Assembly (NCBI GenBank): GCA_037974965.1 | Contig: JBBPFI010000003.1 | Location: 2,232,001 to 2,296,000 of the forward strand | DNA: 64,000 nt | Source of the DNA: Dacryopinax spathularia | Lineage: Eukaryota; Basidiomycota; Dacrymycetes; Dacrymycetales; Dacrymycetaceae | Direction of reading: 5' to 3' | Shown here: piece by piece, positions 46,752-59,440 of the stretch | Position numbering within the stretch: position 1 is the stretch's first letter | Layout: every line of letters starts with the position of its first letter | Notes under the pieces: generated by a model | The model's input: only the letters and a program-made list of their open reading frames with translations | Told to the model about the DNA's origin: nothing | Database searches by the model: none | Program-made: the position numbers and the translations under genes

Positions 46752-48007
46752 TATCACCAGACAGTGACAGCCAATCAACTCGGCAAAGCCAATATCATCC
46801 GCACTAACAACATCCCAATCAGGGCAGTGCTCCGCTAATGACATTATCTGACAGGATTGAAGTGTGGCGAAATTCCCAATGTCGTCATCGGCCACCCCCG
46901 CCGAAACAGGCTTTTTCACATGCGGGTGCTGTGCCGCCCACACCAACCGAAGTGTTAGGTTCCGCAGGTAAGGAGGGGAAAAGGAAAGGGCAGCAGAAAC
47001 AGAAAAACATTCCGGCAAGCTCCACACTTTACATAACCTCGGTCTCTGGCAGAAAAATGCGGCGTGTTGCCAGCTTTGGGCGCGATCGGGTTGGCTTCGG
47101 AAATGAGCGGGAAAGCGCCGGCGAGATGGATCGGGCGAAGGATGGAGGCTCTTGTGCACCGCGTTGCGGGCGCAGGGCATCAATCGTCGTGCGGCGATCA
47201 GCCCTCAGGGGATCATCCCGATACGGTGTGATCGTCTAGATCCCCAGGACGTCTCAACAATACGGGTGAGGAGCCTACCATACATATCTTTAGCTCGGAC
47301 CCGACCTTCCTCTCCCTCGGGAACGGGGGCGAAAGCAGCTAGCGCGGTTATCCCAACAGCTCGGCACCTCGGACGAGCCTAAACGATGGGGTTTTACCCC
47401 CAACCCAAACCAAAAGGGGCAGCTGGCTCCCTGTCTCTGCAAGATCGGGCCCAGATCGGGCGTAAGTCGAGTCTGACTAACTTTTGGTAGGCATGCGGTC
47501 ATGTCGTGTCAGGGCATCCGCGGGGGAAGGGGCGGGATATATTACATGAATCCCGTATGATACCGTCACTGTACCCGTAACCGGGGCTGGGGGCAATATT
47601 AATCGGATTGGATTGGGTTGGGTTCGATGGATGGCGGAGGTTGCACTTGTACTCCCGGTTTCACCACACGAGCTGTTAAGTATGCTCGGCGCGTTTCGGC
47701 GGGTTAAGGTCCGCACCCGGGACTGTATAAGCTTGCAGCAAGGGATCCAGATACGGTTGCGGTTGCGGGGGCGAACTGGGAATCCGATCGCAGGGACTAC
47801 TCCCGGGCTCTGGCTTCTTCTTGTCCTATGTATGTATAGCGGACTGGAGCGTTCTAGGGGCCATCAAAGCTTGCCCTTCAAGGCCCAGAAAAGGGGTAGC
47901 TCGGCCGCGGGTTGATTAAGCAGATCTAGATCGGCAAAACGTCCTCCGGGGTTCATTGCAGCGAGGAGAACGGTTCCGCCGGAGGAAGAACGAGACCCTG
48001 CACCCGT

Positions 48008-48032
48008 GAGTTGAGTTGAGTTGAGTTGAGTT
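48008..48032 (+). repeat. (GAGTT)5 microsatellite
   Basis: Five perfect pentanucleotide units in non-coding DNA. A further partial unit follows. Confidence 0.9.
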
Positions 48033-49639
48033 GATCGGGCGATGACGCTGAGAGTCGGTTCGTAAGTGCTCGAGGCAAGGGGCCGCGCGGCGCAGAGCGG
48101 AGAGCCGGAGGCAGCTGTCAAGGAGCATGCGCTTGACTGGAGGCGAAGTACTGGCTGTTTTGTCAGTGAGCCGGCGGCAATACGGCTCTCGGTGAAATTG
48201 ATCATTGGAACAGGGGCCATTGAAGCTTGCCATTCTTGAATACTTAGCTGGGGTCCAGTTTCCGTGAGGAGAGACAGACAGCGGGTACTGTACTTTCACA
48301 AACTTATGATGGCACACACCGGCAAAATATTAGAATAATATATTGATGATGGCTTGGGCGCGAGGCGTCAGGGGTGCGCGGCCCGCGCGGAATTGGGCTT
48401 CATGTGGACACTTGAGAGGGATGGGCTGGATCGGGATCAGGATCAGGAATCAACGGTCCCTTTGCTTTGGGCTCTGGCTCTGAGCCGAGCGCGTGATTGG
48501 CGGAGAACGGGGCAACAACTCGGTGGCGGTGTCTTCGTGACGTGAGAATTTGGTGGGTGCCGAATACGGCAGAAGGCAGAAGGGAAGGAGGGACTTTGTT
48601 CGCGATGACGACGGTGGGACTTTGCCAGAAGGCATCCGGAGACTCTTCTGCGCACAAATAGGCGGGTAGGGCGCATCCGTGTCTCTCCGCCGCCGGCCGG
48701 GAAGATCTGATTAGGGTGTTTTGTCCTGTTTTTGTTGCGTGCATGCGCGTGAGGCAAAATCCAGAGCCGCTGTCAGGCGTGTGTTGCGCTTCGTCCGTGC
48801 CTTCCTGGGTGTTCTCGCCTGATTACCGCCCTCCCCACGTGGTGCTTTCTTTGGTCGGCAGCGACTCGCTCGGGAGGCAGTGCTGCAATTTCATCACGGG
48901 CTCACTTTTTAGTCTTTGGCTTTTCACGCCCACGCCCATCGCCCACTCACGCCGGGGATGTCTTGTTCTGTCCTGGCTGCTGGCGCGTGTGGCGACCACC
49001 CGGATCTGAGGGATCTCACACCGCCTTGCGGGTCTGTTGTCCTTCTTTGCCTCCGCTTGACTGCCCTTGTCCCATCCCATCCGCATCCTTCCAGCCGAGG
49101 CGCTCTCTGCCCCTTTCGCCGTCCGCGATTGGCTGGCAATGCCAGCACCGCCACTGAGGGAGAAGCCGAAGGCTGGGCTCCGTGTTGCGTTCCGTTGGCT
49201 TGGGCCTGCGCTGCCCGCTGCCCAAATGGCCGGCCCTGGCCTTGTGCGCTGTTCTGCTGGCACCCCGACCCGGCGTTTCCCCCGCTGACGAAGGTGTCGC
49301 AGCGCCCGCCCGATTCTGGGTCCGGCCTCTTTGGATCTCGTGAGCCGATAGCGTGGGGAAAAGAGCGACAAGCCGGACAGCCTATCGGAGACCCGGACGA
49401 CGACAGAAGAAGTAGGGTGGGGTCGCACCACACAAAGCACACGCACGCACACGCCCGCCCGCAGCACAGGACACAGGACACTGCCCAATCTCATCATCTC
49501 ATCATCATCCCGCACACACCCCTCTGTTTTGGGTCGGTCGGCCTTCGCTTCCACGCGACAATTCTGTGACACTCTTTGCTGGTTTGACTTCTGCCGTGTT
49601 CGTGGCCGACCCGCTGTTACCCGCACTGATCGCCCTTCC

Positions 49640-50069
49640 CTCCCATCATCAGCCAATATCGGGGCCCTTTCCCCTTCTTCCTTCTGACGTCGACCTTCTT
49701 TTGATCGCGGCCGTTCATTCGCCCCCTCTCTTTCCCTTCTCCCCTTGCCGCCCCTTCTCCGTGTGCCACGACTTCGCACCCCCCCTCTCCCGTTATTTAA
49801 CTCAACACACACCCCGCCCCGCACGCCTCCCCCTTTCCCCCCTTCCCTCGCTCCCCCCTACCCTCACTGCTCGAGCTCATCGCTTGCCCCCCCTCCCCCT
49901 TTCTCCTCCCATCAACGCCCTTCCTCCCCTCCTCATCGTCCTTCCCTCCCTCCTCATCGTCTACCTCCACCTCATCCATCCCTCGCCACTCACCCATCCA
50001 ACCTGTACGCCGACAAATTCCTATATCTTCTAACTCTCACAACTCACCTCACCCCTAGCCAGCTAAATA
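49640..50069 (+). promoter_or_regulatory. Pyrimidine-rich core promoter/leader of SSN6
   Basis: This ~430-nt stretch is dominated by C and T on the coding strand, with repeated CCTTCCCTCC-type words, and it ends at the SSN6 start codon. CT-rich tracts next to start sites are common in fungal promoters that lack a TATA box. There is no TATA box, apart from a weak TTATTTAA near 49792. Confidence 0.6.
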
Positions 50070-53000
50070 ATGTCCGTCCAGCACCGCGGTCCTCCACCCA
50101 TGGACCGGCCTCCCATGTCGCTCGACCGTGACCCGCGCGACCCTCGCGACCTTCGAGACCCTCGCGACCTGCGCGAGCGCGAGCGAGCGGAACGCGAGCA
50201 CGTCCAAGCCCCGCCTCACCACCACCACCACCATCACACGCACCTCCACACGCCATCGCACGCCATCCCGACCCCAACGGCAATGCACGCCGCGGCAGCG
50301 GCAGTGGTGAACGGGCCTCCTCCGCCCCATCAAGGACATATGGTCGGTCCTCCCCCTCCTCCTGGCGGACCGGATCCTCGCGAGTTCAGAGGGGCGAGGG
50401 ACTATCCTCCCCCTGCCCCACAGGGGATGCTGCTCGACCACCCAGGACCGGGACATCATTCCCTCCCCCCACCACAGCACATGCATCATGTTCACCCCTC
50501 GCACGCACATGTTCATCCTGGTCCTCCTGGTCCTCCAGGCCCACAGGGGTACGGACCCCCGCCACCAGGCGCATACGGCCCGCATCATCCGCCTCCGCCA
50601 CCGCAACATCAGCAACAGCATCCTATGGCGCCCATTCCGGGCATTATAGAACATGATACGGACTCGCTACTCCGCTCGGGGCGGCAAGACGAGCGATGGG
50701 ATGCGCCGCGGAGCATCCGTAGGCCGAGCGAGATACCCGTGATTAGGGAGCTGGACAAGGCGGACCACGACACTTGGTGCCAAATTGGTACGCATCTCAT
50801 TATCATTTCATCAACTGTATGCTAACATCTGGAAAAGGTGCGATGGCAGAACAGCTAAACGATCTGGACCGCGCGATGGAGTGCTACCAGCGCGCTTTGA
50901 GGCATGATCCGGACAGCAAGCGTGCCCTAGCGCAGATCGGAGCGATCGCGCGAGCCAAAGAGGACTTCCATACGGTGCGTACGGATTCTCCATATTGTTA
51001 TGTTTACTTTCTTGCTTTTGTTCCTTCGATGTGCGCATTTGCGCATCTTGTTTTTCTTCTGCCTTTTGTTTTTGGGTTGTTTTGTTCGCCGCGAGTTTGC
51101 TTGGCGGAGGAGCGGGGCTCGTCCCGCCTTTGATCCCTCTTCGCCATCTGCTCCCTTTTAGCCTCCCACACCACACGACCGTCCAGGATTGGCTGGCACT
51201 CTTGCCTCCTCGTGGCAGTGCCGTGGCTCGTGCCTCACTTGATTTCATTCCCGATCCGACACCGATCCGAGGGGAATCGAATTCAATCGACTCGAATCGA
51301 AGCGCGCGAAGACGGACCCGGAACCGGAACCGGAAACGGACACGGGTCCGGGTCCTTGTTTTGCCCCCGCTTTTCCGCAGGCCAGACCCTGGAACTGGGA
51401 ACAACGCGGTGCTTGACGACCGGCGATAGGATGGATGGTGCATCACATGTTGAAGATGGACCGGAGATTGTGGACGCGTCTCCACGATCTTTTGTTGGGA
51501 TTCTGATGGATGTTGAAGATGTTTTCGATTGTTCTTTTTGACTTTCTGTTCTTGCCTATTTTGGGTTTTCTCCCATTCGGACATGATCGTTTCCCAGCAG
51601 AGCGGTATACTGACCCCAACCTTCTCGTCCCGAACAGGCCGTCGACTACCTCAGCCGAGTCCTCTCCCTCGACCAGCAAAACGGCGAGCTCTGGTCCGCG
51701 CTCGGCCACTGCTACCTCATGCTCGACATCCTGCCCAAAGCGTACTCTGCCTACCAGCAAGCGCTCTACTGCCTCGCCTCGCCCACGAACGTCAAGCTCT
51801 GGTACGGCATCGGCATCCTGTACGACCGGTATGGCTCGCTCGAGCATGCCGAGGAGGCGTTCACGAGTGTGTTGAGGATGGAGGAGGGGAAACAGTCGTC
51901 TTCTCTTAATGTGCGTCTCCACATCTCACCCTTTTCTCTTGTGAAACATCAACCTAATACCTTTCCTCTGAAAGACTAACGAAGTCTACTTCCGCCTGGG
52001 GATAATATACAAACAGCAGCACAAGTTCGACCAGAGCCTGGAGGTGAGCGACCGACTACACTTCCTTCCTGTGTGGCCGGGGCTTACGCCTACTCTAGTG
52101 TTTCCAACGGATCGCGGACGACCCACCCGCGCCGCTCCGACCAGCGGATATCATGTTCCAAATCGGACACGTCTACGAGCAGAAGGGCGATGTAAGTCTC
52201 CCCTTGCCCTATCATCCTGTTTTAATCGTGAGGCTGATCGTTGTGGTTGATAGTATGACCGCGCACGCGCTGCGTACGAACGGGTACTCCAGGACGTGCC
52301 CATGCATGCGAAGGTTCTGCAACAGCTGGGATGGCTTTATTTCCAGTCGCATACCTCGTTCCATAGTACGGAGAACGCTATTGAGTGCCTGACGAGGAGC
52401 CTCGGTGCTGGTAGTTTGAATGGTATGTTTGCTCATGGCGGAGGTTCGGGATGGTGAACTGACTGTTGTGTAGACGAGAGCGATGCGCAAAGCTGGTACC
52501 TGCTCGGCCGCGCGTACATGGCAGCGGAGAAGTACAACAAGGCGTACGAAGCGTACCAGCAAGCCGTGTACCGCGACGGGCGGAACCCGACGTTCTGGTG
52601 CTCGATCGGGGTGCTGTACTACCAGATCCAGCAGTTCCGGGACGCATTGGACGCGTACTCGCGCGCGATCCGGATCAACCCGTACATCTCCGAAGTCTGG
52701 TTCGACCTCGGCTGCCTGTACGAGAGCTGCAACAACCAGATCTCGGACGCGATCGACGCGTACAAGCGTGCGCTCGAGCTCGACACGGACAACCAGGGGA
52801 TCAAGGATCGGCTGATGTTGCTGGAAGAACACAAGTCGAGCCCCGGGCCTCCTCCCCCGCCTCCTCCTGTTCAGGATGTGCATCCAACGGCTTACGCGAG
52901 TAGTCAGGGACAGTTGGGCCCGCCCACCACGCTTCTTCCGCTCAGCCTCGGTCTGCCATCGCCCCGCTACCCCACGCATGGCGGTGCGCCGCTCCCGCCC

Positions 53001-55364
53001 ATGCTCACATCGCAGCAACAAGGACATCGGATTACCTCCCCGACCGCTTACGGACCGCAACACGATCCCTTTCGGCCCCCGCACATGGCCAGCGCCGAGA
53101 CCTCTCGGACAGGAATGGCACTAGCGCCCATGGACATCGATCGCGCCGGTCCTCCTCCCGCGCACGGGAATGCCCAAGTCCTGCCGAGCATGGCCCACGA
53201 GCCACCCTACAGCCGCGGCCCACCTCCATCAGCAGCGGAGATGCACTCAATGCAGCAGGCGCAAATGCAGCAGCCTCAGCATGGTCCCCTCCCGCCTTCA
53301 CGCGGGCCATACGACCAGCCAAGGATGGAGCAGCATCGTGGTGGTCCTCCGCCTCCGCCGCGCGTTAGCCCGCCCGTACGGACTCATTCAGCACATCATC
53401 AGCACACGAGCAGCTACTCCTCCCATCATGCGCTGCTCAACCCGTCTACACCGCCCACGCACGCCCAGCCTCCTCCGCACTACCAGCCAGGGTATCGTGG
53501 CCCTCCGCCTGGCCCTTCCGAGCGGGATCACCCAATGTGGGACCAGCGCGGACCGCCTCCGGGCCGGCAGCCATATGATATGCCCCCGCGCGGAATGTAC
53601 AATGACGGTCCTGGCGGCCCACCCGTCCGCGAGCGGGAACGCGATGGCAGAGAGAGCGAGATGAGCACGCCTCACAGAGGGTATGACTCCCGTCGCCCGC
53701 CTTCTCCACGGGATATGAGGCGGCAAGAAGTGACCCGCTCTCCAGTTGCACCGCATCATCATGGTGAGCCGGCTTGGCAGCAGCAAGGCCCTCCGCCTCA
53801 GCAAGCTGGGCCGCCTCCTATGCCTACGCCTACCGCCCAGCGAGGAAGGTACGATCCGTTGTATGACGGCCCGGAAGTCGGTCGTCGTCGGGAGCCGGAG
53901 AGGCACGAGCCCCCGCCCCCGCCTCCGTCTGACAGGATGGACATCGACCGCATGCCGCCTCCGCGACCTGTGGCCGTTAAGCAGGAGCCTCAACCACCGC
54001 GTGCCGTCCTGAGCGTCAACGCCGAGGCCGAATCAAGGATGGCCACTGCAAGCCCTCCCTTGAAGGAGGAGAAGAAGCGCAAGTCTCGCGGAGGTGCTGC
54101 AGCAAAGGACAACGAGTCCGACGCCGGGAGGGAGAAAAAGCCGCGTCGATCAAATCCGAGAGGCAAAAAGGAGGAAAATGGCTCCTCCCCTGCGCCTTCC
54201 AGGATGAGGAGCAGGCAGAAGGACTCACCAAGCACGAGCTCGAACTCAAACGGCCGGAGGCCATCGCGTGCCTCTGCGACGCCTTCGTCCACTGCTCCTC
54301 CACCTCCGCCACCGGTTCCTTCGAGCAGGACTGTGAACGAGGACTATGACGAGGGGCTGGGAGGCGCAGCCGAGATGCTCATGACTCTCTCGAAGCCCCG
54401 CCCAGACCCGACGGTCAGCCCTACGCGAGCTGAATTGCCCCAGCCGGTTCCGAACAATATTCCACTTGGACCGCCGCCGCCTCCAGCACCTGCTCCTGTC
54501 CACGCTGGTCCACCGCCTCCTACTTCCCTGAGGAACACAGTTGTTTCCCCGCCGCCGAAGCCTGTTCAGCGTTCGCCGACTACGCCCGTGGTTCATGGTC
54601 CTGAGCCGCCGCCTCCCATCCGGAGCCCCGTTGTGACCATGCCAGAAAGGCGGTCGGTGCCTTTTGGACCTTCGCCGCCACCTCCCGCCTCGATCGCCTC
54701 CCTGCCCTCGTCCAAGCCTCAGTCGCCCGTCGACAGCAGGGCACCGTCTGGCATGCAATCGCCTGTCGCGCCTGCGCCGGCTCCAGTCTTCCTTGGACCG
54801 CCCAGGCCGCCTGAGATGCTTAAGCAAGAATCGAACGGGTCGGTTCCGCCACGCACCAGCACGGCTACCCCAGCTACCACTTCTCCAGTCGCAACGGTTA
54901 GCCCGAACGGCCTTGCTTCTCGCACCGACACGCCGAACGGCTTCGGTAATTCGAGGAAGCGGTTGACGCCTCCTAGCCCAACACCCGATGCTGGTTTCAA
55001 GCGGCCCAGATTGGAAGTCCCTTCACCTCCTCGTGCAGCTGAGCCAGAGACCGTGGCGGCGCCTCCTCCAGCTCCTCCTGTTCCTTCCCCACCTCGCTCG
55101 CCAGCACCCCCTCCCATCGCGACCTTAGAAGACGTTTCCTCTCCAGAGTCCACGCGCAGCCGGAGCCCGGTCGATCCCTCCGATCAATTGATGGACTCGC
55201 GCAACTCACCGGCCGCACCAGTCAGTCCTCCGGCTGATGTGGCCAAGGTCGCTCCCGCGCCTGAAGCTCCCTCTCCTATGGCAGTTGATACTGCGCCTTC
55301 TCAACCCCCTAAGACCACAGCCGATGGACCGAAAGAAGACAGCCCTATGGATATGGGTGAATAG
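50070..55364 (+). CDS. SSN6: General transcriptional corepressor Ssn6/Cyc8
   Basis: Seven exons keep phase: 50070-50787, 50838-50974, 51638-51910, 51975-52043, 52099-52191, 52254-52422 and 52474-55364, giving 1,449 aa. The N-terminal ~225 residues are rich in Pro, His, Arg and Asp. Tetratricopeptide repeats start near RELDKADHDTWCQIGAMAEQL and run to about residue 600, with typical units such as AMECYQRALRHDPDSKRAL, ELWSALGHCYLMLDILPKAY, VWFDLGCLYESCNNQISDA and AYKRALELDTDNQGIK. The remaining ~840 residues, in one exon, are Pro/Ser-rich and disordered with basic patches (KEEKKRKSRGG). The repeats bind Tup1 and DNA-bound repressors in the conserved Ssn6-Tup1 corepressor. Intron 2 is 663 nt, about ten times the local norm. 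Confidence 0.95.
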
Positions 55365-55719
55365 AACCTTGAGCAATGTAGAAAAGCCTGGACACGAAAG
55401 AATTCTAATGAGCACAACCAATTACGAGTACTTCACGCCCTTTCTGCTTCGTACCCTCCATGACGTTGACGAAAACACCTTTTCTTTCCCAAACCCAACC
55501 TGCTTCATTGTGCTTGTGCTTCGGTGTATTCTCTTCGCGTTCATGCTGGCTCATGCTAGAAACCCATACCATTGTGTCCATAGGTGTTTGTCGTAGGTCA
55601 AAAACCAATATGATTCCCTCAACGAACCAAGACATGTCGTTTATTGTTACATCAGGTTATCGTGAAGGACATGAAACAGTAAGGAAACCAAACCACATGC
55701 TTGACGCAAAACCCCGAAA
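55365..55719. other. Convergent 3' flanks of SSN6 and the SPX-EXS gene
   Basis: 355 nt with no further feature. Both genes end here from opposite strands. Confidence 0.6.
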
Positions 55720-58700
55720 TTACAGCTCTTCCTCGACCACCCGACTCGCCTCTGCCCGTTCTCTCGTTCCATCCTCCAACCCTCGCCTACCATGGATACT
55801 TGAGCTCTTCCCAAGCTCCTTATTCGCCGCCCGCCTACTATGCCTACTAAACGCGCTCCGTATACTCCCCGGCCCCTCCTCGCTCGAATCGTCCGCATCG
55901 TCGTCCCCATCATCCCCCGGCCGGACGGTATACGGCAATGGAATCTCCTTCGTCACGCGATACCGATCTGCATTACCGATATGCTCGTTCTCGACCCTGT
56001 AGAAGTTCCACTGGAAGCGGCGGACGGCTTCAAGGCAGGCGAAAAGCCAGGCACGGACGGTGAGCGAGAGGCCGCCGCTGGGGATATAGTACACCCAGGT
56101 GAAACGGAGGATGATGTTGCTTATCTGGGGCGGAGGTCAGTATCTCCTGTGTCGCAATCATGAAGAGTACGTGGAACGCACGATGGCAAAGTAATAAGCA
56201 GGGACCGCATCCTTTCCGTAGATAAGGTCTTCTCGGAGGAACGGCCATGGTGCTTTAGGCCGCATGAGCGACCAGTCCATCAGCAAGTCCCACGAACAGG
56301 TATAGATCGAGCCGATCGTGGCGAAGAGAACGTAGACGACGAAGGACGTGTCTCTTCCCGACCCTGTGTGAGCGTTAGCACGAGCATCGGGAGAGAAGGC
56401 GCGAAGAAGGCTTACCAAGATGTCGCCAGTGGTAGTAGGTTATATATACGACGATCATCGATACGTACTTCCCTGCCTGCTCCAGCGGTCAGCCTCAACT
56501 ACAGCGCAAAATAAGTTCAAACGAGACGCACGTTGACTAAATGGATCTTGAGTCCCGAATCCGCCCACCGCCTGATACACTGCAGACACCGGAGCGCATA
56601 CGGCAGAGCGGACAAGAACGCCGCGACCCACGTATTAGCCGTCCCGCACAGCGCGCTCACGCTATTCCAGTCATTATTGTACGCGCATCCAAACACGTAC
56701 AAGTTCCCCAGTGTGTACGCAAGCGTGCAGAGCTGGTCTCCGAGCCAGAAATCTGCGAACTCTACACGCGTCGCGCCGGAGATGCAGAGCCTGCCGGCCA
56801 TGTATAGGAACCAGTAGCGCGAGCGCCGGCGGGCGAAGGGGAGCGGGTTTATGAGGATGAGGAGGGAGAAGACGACCCATGCGAGTGGCCATGTGTGCGG
56901 TGCAATTCGCGGGTGGTCGACGAGGTAGAAGGAGAAGAAGAAACAGTAGGCGAGGGACATGAATAGGAATGCTGGGAGCTCGAAGTATTGTCTGTAGTCG
57001 AGCACGGAACGGACGTCGAGGTCGAATATGAAGACCCAGTTGATACGGGCCAGTGTCCAGGCGCAAAGGTTGAGCCCGATGAGGAACGTGAAGACGGGGA
57101 CGATGAAGAGGACGCCGTAGATGTTAAGGAGGGAAGCCCATTCCGGCACGGCCTCGCGCACATGCGGGTCGAACGCTGCAACGTATCAATGAGCCTTCCT
57201 CTACAGTCCGACAAGGTGAAACTTACATCTAACGATGCCCAAGACCATAGCGGGAATAGCCAACCCCACATAAACGCCCGCCCTAAACGTGCTAAAATGG
57301 TGCGTCTTCGGGATGACTTCCGCCCTCAACCGCTCCCTAGCCCGCTTCCGGTCGCCCTTGACGAACCTGTCCGCATACACGACCTCCATCTGCACGCGCA
57401 GGTTGTGTAGCGGTTCGGGCCGGGCGAGGGAGAGAGGCTCGACGCGCTCGTTCATGTACAGCTCTTGGGCGAATAGGATCCCGGTGGTCTTCTCGAATTT
57501 CTTGAGGGCTTTGCGGAAGCCGGTGAGGTTGAGGATCTGCGCGGGCGGGGGTTAGCTTTGATCATTCCGAACCACATACGAAGCCTGCAAATTGAGAGGG
57601 CGCAAGGGGCCGCACAGGGAGAGAAACAGGAGCGGGTAGTGCAGGGAAGGAATATAACCAGAAGTCAAAGCAGGCAAATGCACGCACCCGATAATTATCT
57701 AACAACTCCAACCCCCTATAATACTCCTGCAGCGCCTTCTTGATCTTCCTCTTCGCCTGCAAATACCCATGCGGGTCGAGCTCCTCCCTCTCCTCGCGCT
57801 CCTCGCGTTCCTCCCGCTCTTCCCAGGCGGCATCCCCGTGCGCTTGCCAGAATTTGAGCTGCTGCGGGAGGTGAGGAAGGTGCAGGTGGGCGGGGAGGTG
57901 CAGGTGGACGGGTGGGGGTGGGGGGGCGCGCGCGCTGAGGACTTGGGTTAGGCGGGTCGGCCAGGGGGTCGTTTGTTTTGGGTAGTGGGCCTGCATAGGC
58001 GGTGGTCAGCACCAAACTCCAGACCCCAACATCCTATAATCGCAACGCCGCCGGGATTCGCCACTACAAAGCGCCGGTTCCAAGACAAGCTGCGATTGAG
58101 TAGAGCAAAGAAAGAGAGACGCACATAATAAGCCTCCCTATGCTCCTTCAGCTCCGCCAGCTGCCTCATCAACAGCTCCGCCCTCTCCCTCGCCTCCTTC
58201 TCCCTAGCCGCATAAAAAGTGGAGACCTTATCGAGCTCCTGGTCGAGTTTGTCGAAGAAGGAGCGCTCGAGCGGGGTGAGCGCGCGGAGGAGCTCGGCGA
58301 GGGTTGTCGGTTGCAGTGGGGTGCGGGCTACGACGTACGCACAAAGTCCATCAGAACAAGGCATCCACAACCAGGGAAGAAGCAGAATAGCAGAAGTCTG
58401 GAGCGAAAGAAGGAGGGAAAGCACACGCACCCCTCGACCCCCTCCCTTTCCTACTCCCCGACCCCCGAAAAACGCTCTTCCCTGACTTGGCAGACCTATT
58501 AGACTTGAGCGACCCAGGGCGTCTGTGTGAGCTCCTCAGGGAGGCAAGGGACGGGCGGGAGCGCGTTACCGGGAGAGTATTGGGATTTGCTCCTGCCGTT
58601 GCGCTCGTTCCGGCCACTCCTCCTGCAGCAGCACCGCTGGCAGCTCTCTCTCTCTCTGAAGCATTAGGTCCGAGCTTGACGTCCAGCGCCTGGCGCTTCC

Positions 58701-59440
58701 CGTCCCCTTCCTCGCCTCTCTCTGTTTCCTCACTCGACCGCTCCGACCCACTGCCCTTTCCCTTCCCGCCCCCGTTCTCAACAGCAGCAACACCCGCACC
58801 AGTCCCAACCTTCCCAGCCTCAGCCTTCAATTCCGGTTGCCCCACCGGCCTCAGGGCATCCCCAGCAGCACCAAGCTCGCCCACATCTCTCAGTGTTCCT
58901 TCGGTGTTCGTTGTCGTTGCTGATTCCTGTCTTGGTCTGCTCCGGGGCGGGTCCGGGGTTGGCGAGCGCGGCGAGGTGGGGGATGTGGGGGATGCGGGAA
59001 GAGCAGGAGGGGATACGGGAGAGGTGGAGAGGAGAGGAGACTTGTAGCTCCCCGGAGAACTTATGCTCCCCTCTTCATCTCGTCCGACCGTGCCATACCG
59101 TCCAGCGGGAGACCTGCTGGGTCCTGCTCGTCCGTTCTCCCCTCCCCCTCCTCCACCTCCTGCGGTAGTTGTAGATTGTGGAACGTGCCCGTTTCCTGTT
59201 CCGGAGTGCTCGGCCTCGGCGATCTTCTTGATGAGCTTTTTGAGCCCGCGGTAGTCTATGTAGGCTTTACGCCATTCGGGGATCTGCCCATTGTTGGATT
59301 AGTTCTTTCGTACGAGGATGAGAAGGAGGTGAGTGGGACGTACGAGTGAGTCCCGTAGGTATCTATACGTTCACGAATGCGTTGGTCAGTACTGCTCGCG
59401 TCTACACGAGAGGAAGGTGGGCGTACCGACCGAACTTCAT
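55720..59440 (-). CDS. SYG1: Syg1/XPR1-type SPX-EXS phosphate exporter
   Basis: Ten minus-strand exons keep phase: 59440-59427, 59362-59344, 59283-58431, 58327-58125, 57990-57688, 57536-57227, 57175-56532, 56476-56416, 56363-56182 and 56124-55720, giving 997 aa. The SPX start is built from three exons: MKFGR, YLRDSL and IPEWRKAYIDYRGLKKLIKK. A ~250-residue disordered insert follows, then the rest of SPX (LTPLERSFFDKLDQELDKVSTFY and FRKALKKFEKTTG). Membrane helices come next and then the EXS domain (LCGTANTWVAAFLSALPYALRCLQCIRRW, WDLLMDWSLMR, NIILRFTWVYYIP, FLACLEAVRRFQWNFYRVENEH-like end). SPX binds inositol pyrophosphates, and the family exports inorganic phosphate across plasma or Golgi membranes. 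A tandem EER/EEREE tract (residues about 520-535) is encoded by a short repeat. The C-terminal tail is acidic and disordered. Confidence 0.93.

Larger units (their letters stand above)
44720..50069. other. Gene-poor 5.3-kb region upstream of SSN6
   Basis: No frame shows family features or a consistent exon chain. Minus-strand frames at 45682-46305 and 46377-47183 were considered and rejected. A (GAT)6 run (46734-46751) and a (GAGTT)5 run (48008-48032) are present. The last ~430 nt are strongly pyrimidine-rich. Long upstream regions are plausible for a global regulator such as SSN6, but a non-coding RNA or a poorly conserved gene cannot be ruled out. Confidence 0.5.

Noticed and set aside
46377-47183. 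Minus-strand frame of 268 codons with one hydrophobic segment near its end
   Set aside because: The hydrophobic stretch (CSIIVGLCAALAVY) alone is not enough. The rest includes a translated GAT repeat, and no splice pattern emerges.
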